The notes beneath the pieces were generated by a model. That model had not been told where the DNA came from. It searched no databases and saw nothing but the letters and a program-made list of their open reading frames with translations. This document shows, in pieces, positions 6,521-12,059 of a stretch of 12,059 bases of DNA. The stretch lies in NCBI GenBank assembly GCA_016840905.1, contig JAEORM010000207.1, positions 1 to 12,059 on the forward strand. Direction: 5' to 3'. Both the position numbers and the translations under genes were made by a program. This DNA is from Candidatus Gerdarchaeota archaeon. GTDB lineage: Archaea > Asgardarchaeota > Heimdallarchaeia > JABLTI01. The first letter of the stretch is position 1, and the number at the start of each line of letters is the position of its first letter.

Positions 6521-6530
6521 TATTATATAA
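6521..6530 (-). promoter_or_regulatory. TATA box for the acyltransferase-DUF6320 operon
   Basis: TTATATAATA on the minus strand is centred 30 bases before the ATG at 6495. It lies in the 74 bases between truA and the acyltransferase gene, so this two-gene unit can be transcribed separately from truA even though all are on the same strand. Confidence 0.55.
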
Positions 6531-6569
6531 TGAAACTTTGCTAATATTCAATATTTGAGTAATTACTTT

Positions 6570-7415
6570 TTATTTTAACAAAAATTCTTTCATAAGCTTC
6601 ATTACAGCTAAGGTTGAATTATAGCTATTTAATTTTTTTAGAAGTTTATTTTTTATTGTAATTTTTTTCATCAAGGATTCAAAAAGGATATTAGGATATT
6701 CAATTTCATATAAAATAAGCCCTTCAGCTGGTGCTAAAGCAGTATTTCTTTTTATATTCTCACTTGTTGGATCAAGTACTTGCTCTATTACCTTCACAGG
6801 AAATTCCTTTTTTCCTATTGCCAATACTAATGAAACCATTTTTCTTACTTGATGCCATAAGAAACTTTGTGAACTAAATTCAAATTCTAGTAAGCTGTTT
6901 TTCCTTATTAAGCGTACTTTTGCTGTAACTAGTGTCAGAATAGTTGATTTAGGTCTTCCATCAGGTAAATTATCTGGTTTTTTACACAATTTTGCGAAAT
7001 CATGAGTGCCTACTAATTTTTTCAATGCTTTTCTCATGATAGACAATTTCTCATTTGAATAATTAATGTAATACCTGTATGTTCGTTTTGCTGCTGATCT
7101 TCTTGCCTGAAATTCATTATCTACTTTTGCTATTCCCCAAGCATACATATCCTCTGGTAATTTCTGATTTATTTCCTCAAGATAAATAGGGTCTCGTAAT
7201 GAATCAAAACTAATTACTTGGGATAATGCATGAACTCCACTATCAGTTCTCCCTGCAGCTGAATATCTAGCGGATGGAAAGTCCTTAATTATCCCCAATT
7301 CTATTAAAGCGGTGGCTATTTCACCTTCAATAGTCCTAATCGAACTATCTTGTCTTTGGAATCCTTGATAATTCTTTCCAAGGTAAGCTATCTTTATTGC
7401 ATATCTCTGGGTCAT
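6570..7415 (-). CDS. truA: tRNA pseudouridine synthase A (TruA)
   Basis: A 281-residue enzyme that converts uridines in the tRNA anticodon stem-loop (positions 38-40 in well-studied members) to pseudouridine. The catalytic motif is AGRTDSGVHA (54-63) with D58 as the nucleophile. Other TruA landmarks are 'YLGKNYQGFQRQ' near the start (11-22), 'FQARRSAAKRTYRY' (102-115), 'FLWHQVRKMV' (185-194) and the closing 'LAPAEGLILYEIEYP' (227-241). The tail beyond residue 241 is an extra, Lys-rich helical extension of about 40 residues. The gene starts 45 bases after the cyclin-like gene on the same strand and is probably co-transcribed with it. The ribosome-binding site is weak (GGAGTGG at 7424-7430). 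Confidence 0.96.
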   Translation of the reverse strand: MTQRYAIKIAYLGKNYQGFQRQDSSIRTIEGEIATALIELGIIKDFPSARYSAAGRTDSGVHALSQVISFDSLRDPIYLEEINQKLPEDMYAWGIAKVDNEFQARRSAAKRTYRYYINYSNEKLSIMRKALKKLVGTHDFAKLCKKPDNLPDGRPKSTILTLVTAKVRLIRKNSLLEFEFSSQSFLWHQVRKMVSLVLAIGKKEFPVKVIEQVLDPTSENIKRNTALAPAEGLILYEIEYPNILFESLMKKITIKNKLLKKLNSYNSTLAVMKLMKEFLLK

Positions 7416-7460
7416 TTAGCTAACCACTCCAATTGAAAAGAATAGCTTCTAAAAAATAAA

Positions 7461-8096
7461 TTATATGGCAGCATTTGCTAATTCTTCATGTAAATCTGCT
7501 TCTATTTTTGTTGCTAAATCCCTTCTAAATACTGGGGGTATGATTCGTAATTTTGTTATTAACATGTCTAAAATTTGGTCAACTACATTTTTTATATCAA
7601 ATGGTTTTATTTCAGCTAATCCTTGAACAATTGATTCTTCAACAAATACCTTCACAACTGATGAAATAACAGCAAAGGTTATACCATCTCGTTCAACGTA
7701 ATAGGGGAAATTTTTTCTGTCCCTTAAGGTAAAGAAACCGAGATTCTCTATTATAGAGCTAACATACCAATCCAAACTTGTCTCTTGTACATCTAGTCTA
7801 TCAGCAAATTCCTTTTTGGAATTTTGATTTGGATAGGAAGCGGGTAATCTATCAACCACATAAAGTGCTGCAGCATTAAATGCTTGTTGATCTTGTGGGA
7901 ACCCTGCTTTTGTTATATATTTAGCAGCTATTTTTAATGCGAAAACTTTGTATGCTTCTTTTACAGAATGTTTACCAAAGAAGTCATAAGCATTTTTTAG
8001 AAATTTTATTGTCTCTTCAGGGGTAGCATTTTCCCACAAAAAGAGGTCCGTTTTACCGAAAGATTCTGCATTCAATTTACTTACCATTATTTCCAT
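7461..8096 (-). CDS. Single-cyclin-box protein, TFB-like fold
   Basis: A 211-residue soluble, largely helical protein. Residues about 50-120 match the layout of a cyclin repeat as in transcription factor B: 'FALKIAAKYI', then 'AFNAAALYVVDRL' (72-84, compare 'AAAlYlAcrl'), 'SKKEFADRLDVQETSLDWY' (93-111, compare 'tqkeiAevaGVsevTir') and a closing helix. Unlike TFB it has no N-terminal zinc ribbon and only one recognisable repeat; the last 90 residues are another helical region. A role in transcription or cell-cycle-like regulation is inference from fold only. GGGAGGG (8101-8107) lies 4 bases before the ATG at 8096 and supports that start over the ATG three codons later. truA follows 45 bases downstream. 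Confidence 0.75.
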   Translation of the reverse strand: MEIMVSKLNAESFGKTDLFLWENATPEETIKFLKNAYDFFGKHSVKEAYKVFALKIAAKYITKAGFPQDQQAFNAAALYVVDRLPASYPNQNSKKEFADRLDVQETSLDWYVSSIIENLGFFTLRDRKNFPYYVERDGITFAVISSVVKVFVEESIVQGLAEIKPFDIKNVVDQILDMLITKLRIIPPVFRRDLATKIEADLHEELANAAI

Positions 8097-8256
8097 TAGA
8101 CCCTCCCTTTTTTATCTTTTACGGAGTTCGGAAATGCCTCTATTTCTAGTAGAGAAATTGTTATCATTGATTTTTTTCTAAAAATTATTGGTTTACAAAA
8201 GTAATTTTTCCTACAAATATAGCCAAATATTAGGTCTTAGTAAAATGAAATTTATA

Positions 8257-8275
8257 AAAGGGAGATAATCCCTTT
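8257..8275 (-). terminator. Hairpin after the small GTPase gene
   Basis: AAAGGGA (8257-8263) pairs perfectly with TCCCTTT (8269-8275) around a 5-base loop, 16 bases past the end of the minus-strand GTPase gene. On that strand it is followed by TATAAATTT, an AT-rich but interrupted T-tract, so termination is likely though not textbook. The rest of 8097-8256 shows no gene; a weak 6-base stem at 8142-8158 was noted there. Confidence 0.5.
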
Positions 8276-8291
8276 GAAAATGATTATTATT

Positions 8292-10043
8292 TTAAATTAA
8301 ATAACGACCACATTTTACACAATAATATTTCTGATATTGTCTAATGTATTTCATTTCTTCACCACAAATAGGACAAAGATTTTTCTTTTCTTGTGTATCA
8401 ATCTGTAATTGTGGGACAAATGGAGGTACTTCAGCTTCATCTGCTTCTTCCGACATATCTTTTAATTCAGAAATCATTGCACTAGATAATTCCGTTCCAA
8501 TTACTTCAGTATCCTCATCATAATCTTCATCCTCGATTGGGAGAAGTGGTTCTTGATCGGGAATTTCTACATAACCATTATCTGGAATTTCCTGCAAATT
8601 GCGAATTGTAGTTGTTTTTGGTTTTTCTGTTTCTTCTACTTCTTCATTTGTATCTTTACTTGAAGATATATCATCCTTTTGCTCTTTGAATGGTTCAATG
8701 GGTGATGTCTCTAATAAACTTTCCAAAGCTTTTTGCTCAGCATCATATGAATCATCTTCTTGATCTGTGGGAATTGTTTCTTCTATTACTGGTAAAGTTA
8801 AGTAGGAATCATCTGATTCTTCTTGATTTTCTTGTTCTTCAAACTCTTCTTCCACTAATGCTTCTTCCAAAGGTTCATCTATTTCCGGTTCTTCTAATTC
8901 AGAATCATCAGCAGTTTCCGTTAAAGGTGGTAATCGTGATAAGAGATCTATTTCATCACTCAAATTTTCTTGTGGGATTTCTTCGACGAACTCCTCTTCA
9001 ATGGGTTCCTCATCTTCAGCAATTTCAGATGAATAAATACTAGAATCTTTGGTGTAAGAAATTTCCTCTTCTAAATCCTTTAATCTTTCAGTTAAACTAT
9101 CTAACTTCAAATTAATCTGTTTTAGAACTCTTTCCAATTCAGAACTTATTTTCGGTTCTTTATCTTTTTTAGGTAATTTAGATTCAATTGAATCCCGAGA
9201 AATAGTTATGGCTTTTTCTCCATCTTTAGTTGTTTTACGTCCAATAATTATTTCATCTGTTTCATCTAATACAGCCATTACTTCAGCAATTAATTTCTCA
9301 GTTTCTTCTTCTGTGTCTTCTTCAATTATGGATTTTCGTGTTGATGGAATTGTATCAATTATTTTGCTAATAGGTTGTTCAACAGCCCTTTCCATTGTTT
9401 CCAATTCAGTTACTTTCTGAATTTTCTCATCATGGGTAATTAACTCAATTGTTTCCTCTGTAACAGTTGTTTCTTTTGGTTTTATTGGACTTACGCCTTC
9501 TCTCTCTAAGAGACATCTAGCCATTTTATCGAAAGCAATATCGATATTTTCCCCTGTTAATGCTGATGTTTCTATATATTCACATTGTAAGCCTGAACTT
9601 TCTCTTAATGCTTGGGTGTATTTTAATCCTGTTTCCCTCGAGATTTCTCTTTGATTTTTTAAATCAACTTTGTTTGCACATATAATAAAAATCTCAATAG
9701 TTCCATTTGAGTATCTTATTGCTTCATCTACCCAAGTAGATAAGCTCTTCATAGAAGTGGGATTAGTAGTATCAAAAACTAAGAAACACCCTGTTGCTCC
9801 TCCATAAAAACTCGATCGAATATACTTGTATTTATCTTGTCCTGCTAAATCCCAAACCTGGAATCCTATTGTTAGATCACCAAATTTCAATTTATATGAA
9901 GAAAAATCAGCTCCTACAGTTGAAATATATTCTTCTGCAAAATGCTCTCCCATAGCACGTTTTCTAATTGTTGTTTTTCCTACAAAACTATCACCGCAAA
10001 GAACTATTTTCCATAGGAAATCTGATGATTTTTTATCATCCAT
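8292..10043 (-). CDS. Ras/Rab-like small GTPase with acidic linker and C-terminal zinc ribbon
   Basis: A 583-residue protein. Residues 10-182 form a complete Ras-superfamily GTPase: G1 GDSFVGKT (17-24), switch I T42, G3 WDLAGQD (64-70) with the catalytic Gln Q69, G4 NKVD (124-127) and G5 ETSAL (158-162), closest to Rab/Ras types, so GTP switching should work. Then come about 370 residues of Glu/Asp/Ser/Thr/Pro-rich, probably disordered sequence, broken by a short coiled coil (about 300-331). A zinc ribbon closes the protein (C557-x2-C560, C575-x2-C578). There is no C-terminal prenylation cysteine, so membrane targeting, if any, must differ from eukaryotic Rabs. Small GTPases are greatly expanded in Asgard archaea; the role here is not known. 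It diverges from the B-box/GRAM gene at 10444. Confidence 0.93.
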   Translation of the reverse strand: MDDKKSSDFLWKIVLCGDSFVGKTTIRKRAMGEHFAEEYISTVGADFSSYKLKFGDLTIGFQVWDLAGQDKYKYIRSSFYGGATGCFLVFDTTNPTSMKSLSTWVDEAIRYSNGTIEIFIICANKVDLKNQREISRETGLKYTQALRESSGLQCEYIETSALTGENIDIAFDKMARCLLEREGVSPIKPKETTVTEETIELITHDEKIQKVTELETMERAVEQPISKIIDTIPSTRKSIIEEDTEEETEKLIAEVMAVLDETDEIIIGRKTTKDGEKAITISRDSIESKLPKKDKEPKISSELERVLKQINLKLDSLTERLKDLEEEISYTKDSSIYSSEIAEDEEPIEEEFVEEIPQENLSDEIDLLSRLPPLTETADDSELEEPEIDEPLEEALVEEEFEEQENQEESDDSYLTLPVIEETIPTDQEDDSYDAEQKALESLLETSPIEPFKEQKDDISSSKDTNEEVEETEKPKTTTIRNLQEIPDNGYVEIPDQEPLLPIEDEDYDEDTEVIGTELSSAMISELKDMSEEADEAEVPPFVPQLQIDTQEKKNLCPICGEEMKYIRQYQKYYCVKCGRYLI

Positions 10044-10074
10044 TATTATTATTCCACCCTTTTTTACTCAAGCA

Positions 10075-10087
10075 TTTATATATTAAA
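10075..10087 (-). promoter_or_regulatory. TATA box for the small GTPase gene
   Basis: TTTAATATATAAA on the minus strand is centred 38 bases before the ATG at 10043, predicting transcription from about 10055 and a leader near 11 bases. GGGTGG (complement of CCACCC at 10054-10059) would then fall at the transcript's 5' end. Confidence 0.55.
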
Positions 10088-10363
10088 TACAGAATGAGCT
10101 ATTAGCTAATTAAATTCTGGTATTTACTTTATTATCCTCGATATTCATTACTTTTTCGTTAAAAAACCTTTCATTTTGCTTAATTTTGTAATTTAGTTTT
10201 TATTGAGTGGAAACTTTTATGTGATTTTGAGATTAAACTAATTATTTTCGGAAATTTAAGATAAGCAAAAGAACATTATTAGGAAAATATTCGAATATTA
10301 CATTCCCTTATTTTCAATAAAAACATATTATTGTTGTATTAAAATTTGAATCAATAAGATTCT

Positions 10364-10435
10364 ATGAAACATGCTAAAATTCTACTCATCGCTTTAGCTT
10401 TGATAGAAAAGAATAAGAACAAAAATCGAGTGTGA
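10364..10435 (+). CDS. Possible 23-residue upstream reading frame
   Basis: ATG at 10364 opens a 23-codon frame (MKHAKILLIALALIEKNKNK and three more residues) with a hydrophobic centre and a basic end, stopping at TGA (10433-10435), 8 bases before the TTG of the B-box/GRAM gene. ATTAAAAT (10338-10345) sits about 23 bases upstream, so a leaderless transcript could begin here. It may be a leader peptide that sets translation of the large gene, or simply chance; the sequence alone cannot tell. Confidence 0.2.
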   Translation: MKHAKILLIALALIEKNKNKNRV

Positions 10436-10443
10436 GATAAACG

Positions 10444-11943
10444 TTGGGATATGACCCTGATCTAAAATGTCTGAAATGTTTCCAAAGACCTAGATATGTA
10501 CAATATTGTGAAGATTGTAGTGGGACATTTTGTACTGATTGTTTAATTACAGAAAAAACAGATTGTACCTATTGTAATTATTGTTCTCATATCAGTGTAG
10601 GAACCAAATGCGAAAAATGTGGTAGAGAAAATAATATGCCTGTTTCTCGTAAAGTGAATAAATGTCCTATGTGTGCTTCAATTCGATTAAAAGACATTAA
10701 CAAGAAAATTAGTGGTTTACCAACTGAATTTTATGAAGCTGTTGAAAAACTAAGTTTAGGATTAGAATCCATTAATGCCTTCGCTAATAAATATACAAAA
10801 GTAGTCATTAGCGCAAAACAATTGAGAAGAGAACGTTATGGTCTTTATCCCTCCATTGAATCCGGATTAATGCGACTACAAAAATTATTTTTTGAAACAC
10901 ATCAACGGGCAAATGATCTTTTAGAGAAAGTATACGACCATATCTTACGTGATGCAAAAACAATAATCTTTGGTAGAAATATTTCAATCAATCAATTATC
11001 CAGAACTGATAAAACAATAAGCCTTATTGAAACTCATGCAATGAGTTATTCTAATTTAATTGATGATTTTCTTGATAAACCAAATAAAGAATTATTAGCT
11101 ATTGAAGAAAAAATCGCTGAACTAAAAAATTATACCTTCCTTTTTGATGAGACTTCAGAGAAATTTGAACCTGAAGCTTATGAATTAAGGGTTGCTGCCT
11201 TCCCAAAAATTAAAATTCATTTTCCAGGTGAGAGAAGAACGAAAAATGGAATTTTATTTATTACTAATAGGAAATTATATTTCTTACCTGAAATTAAATT
11301 TATCTTCAAATTTTTAGGGCGAATAAAAATTGTTGATATTACAACCATTCGTGATATTGAAATAAAGAATAGGAAGCTTTTAGGCGATAAAATGCTACTA
11401 AATTTGCCCGAGAAGAATAGAATCAAAATCAAAACAACCAATACAATACTTGATAAAATTAGTTCAATATTCAACAATCTATTTGATGAGCATGAAGGCT
11501 ATATTATCAATGATCCTTATATGATGGAAAGCTTCCCAATCAATTTGAATTACAATATGCTTCAAGATAGAATTGAACAAAGGATTAATGATCTAAAACA
11601 AGCACCGTACAGGAATATTACTCAACCTCATTTAGGTAGTATTATTACTAATCCTGCACCAGCACCACCTGTTCCTAGAGAAACAGAGGAAATGAGAACT
11701 CTTAGAATTGAATTGCAAGCAGCACGTGATACTTTAAGAGAGCTTATCAAGGCTTTTAATGATCGAAGTATTAGCCCTGAAGTATATTTTGCTCGACGAG
11801 AAAAAACTAAGCAAAGAATTCTTGCTTTAGAAGAAGAGCTTGATGATGCAAAAAAGTCTAACAATGATCAGGGAAGATTACTTGATCTTTTTAGATATTA
11901 TTCTGGTGGAGGAAATCAACCAGGAAATTATTCTAGAAGGTAG
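10444..11943 (+). CDS. B-box-like zinc finger, helical and GRAM/PH-domain protein
   Basis: A 499-residue protein with a eukaryote-like layout. Residues 9-77 carry 13 Cys and a His: CxxC pairs at 9/12, 22/25, 30/33, 41/44, 56/59 and 74/77, plus C47 and H49; the spacing up to C33 recalls B-box/TRIM-type fingers and the last pairs a zinc ribbon. Residues 90-230 are helical, probably coiled coil. Residues about 245-345 form a GRAM/bacterial-PH-like domain, marked by 'GILFITNRKLYFLP' (269-282), a fold that often binds phosphoinositides or membranes. After a Pro-rich linker (403-411), a helical hairpin with 'ISPEVYFARR' (443-452) looks SHOCT-like. TTG is chosen because an in-frame TAA lies just upstream and no other start precedes the first zinc ligands. 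Bridging a ligand to membranes is inference. Confidence 0.88.
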   Translation: MGYDPDLKCLKCFQRPRYVQYCEDCSGTFCTDCLITEKTDCTYCNYCSHISVGTKCEKCGRENNMPVSRKVNKCPMCASIRLKDINKKISGLPTEFYEAVEKLSLGLESINAFANKYTKVVISAKQLRRERYGLYPSIESGLMRLQKLFFETHQRANDLLEKVYDHILRDAKTIIFGRNISINQLSRTDKTISLIETHAMSYSNLIDDFLDKPNKELLAIEEKIAELKNYTFLFDETSEKFEPEAYELRVAAFPKIKIHFPGERRTKNGILFITNRKLYFLPEIKFIFKFLGRIKIVDITTIRDIEIKNRKLLGDKMLLNLPEKNRIKIKTTNTILDKISSIFNNLFDEHEGYIINDPYMMESFPINLNYNMLQDRIEQRINDLKQAPYRNITQPHLGSIITNPAPAPPVPRETEEMRTLRIELQAARDTLRELIKAFNDRSISPEVYFARREKTKQRILALEEELDDAKKSNNDQGRLLDLFRYYSGGGNQPGNYSRR

Positions 11944-12018
11944 AAAATTGTTTGATAAGTTAATTATTTATTAATATTTAGCTATACAGAATAACTTAAA
12001 TTTAGAAAATATCGAAAA

Positions 12019-12030
12019 ATTATATAAATT
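12019..12030 (+). promoter_or_regulatory. TATA box for a gene starting at the right edge
   Basis: ATTATATAAATT, preceded by a purine-rich CGAAAAA that could be a TFB-recognition element, is centred about 26 bases before the ATG at 12050. This is the same spacing as the leaderless promoters at 174 and 3469. The remaining bases after 11943 contain no other feature I can support. Confidence 0.55.
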
Positions 12031-12049
12031 TCCATTGAAAAAGAAAGCA

Positions 12050-12059
12050 ATGATAATTA
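12050..12059 (+). CDS. Probable first codons of a gene running off the window
   Basis: ATG ATA ATT begins at 12050, exactly where a leaderless transcript from the TATA box at 12019-12030 would start. Only three codons are visible, so nothing can be said of the product. The call rests on promoter spacing alone. Confidence 0.3.

Larger units (their letters stand above)
10044..10443. other. 400-base divergent intergenic region
   Basis: This region separates the minus-strand GTPase gene from the plus-strand B-box/GRAM gene. It is very AT-rich. It holds the GTPase TATA box (10075-10087) and, near its right end, a 23-codon open frame that stops 8 bases before the next gene. I found no RNA gene, tandem repeat or strong hairpin, and no convincing TATA box placed for a start directly at 10444. 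Confidence 0.6.

Noticed and set aside
8690..9043. 117-codon plus-strand frame rich in Leu and Phe
   Set aside because: It is antisense to the Glu/Asp-rich linker of the GTPase; acidic repeats produce Leu/Phe-rich open frames on the other strand.

Overview
The window reads as chromosomal DNA from an AT-rich archaeon, most likely an Asgard (Promethearchaeota/Lokiarchaeia-like) lineage. Archaeal features seen directly are TATA boxes about 24-30 bases upstream of several start codons with little or no leader, hairpin-plus-T-run terminators, and N-glycosylation sequons in exported proteins. The Asgard call rests on two eukaryote-like proteins: a Ras/Rab-type small GTPase with a zinc-ribbon tail, and a protein joining B-box-like zinc fingers, helical segments and a GRAM/PH-like domain. 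No rRNA or other phylogenetic marker is present, so the lineage is inferred.

Layout. At 1-870, a TATA promoter behind two inverted repeats drives a DUF4258-like small protein and a 65-residue partner whose ribosome-binding site is buried in a hairpin; this is a candidate toxin-antitoxin pair. A hairpin with T-runs on both sides (847-880) ends this unit and the convergent one. At 872-3368 there are three minus-strand genes: a membrane-anchored surface protein with a CBM9/DOMON-like region, a membrane-anchored M23/LytM-like protein and a retinol-dehydrogenase-like SDR. A divergent plus-strand gene (3497-4285) encodes an unassigned protein with an FGGMGSWND motif and ends in a clear terminator.

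At 4412-6495, a condensation-fold acyltransferase (HHxxxDG) is followed, with coupled translation, by a zinc-ribbon six-helix membrane protein of DUF6320 type; this looks like a lipid or ester-forming module. At 6570-8096, a single-cyclin-box protein precedes tRNA pseudouridine synthase TruA. At 8292-11943, the small GTPase (minus) and the B-box/GRAM protein (plus) diverge from a 400-base intergenic region. The right edge carries a TATA box placed for a leaderless gene starting at 12050.

How the genes may work together: the acyltransferase/DUF6320 pair, the SDR, the GTPase and the GRAM protein all point to membrane or lipid biology. Only the acyltransferase/DUF6320 pair is a clear functional unit from spacing. 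The GTPase/GRAM pair is the strongest candidate for an undescribed system. I saw no tRNA, rRNA, CRISPR array, transposase or integrase.
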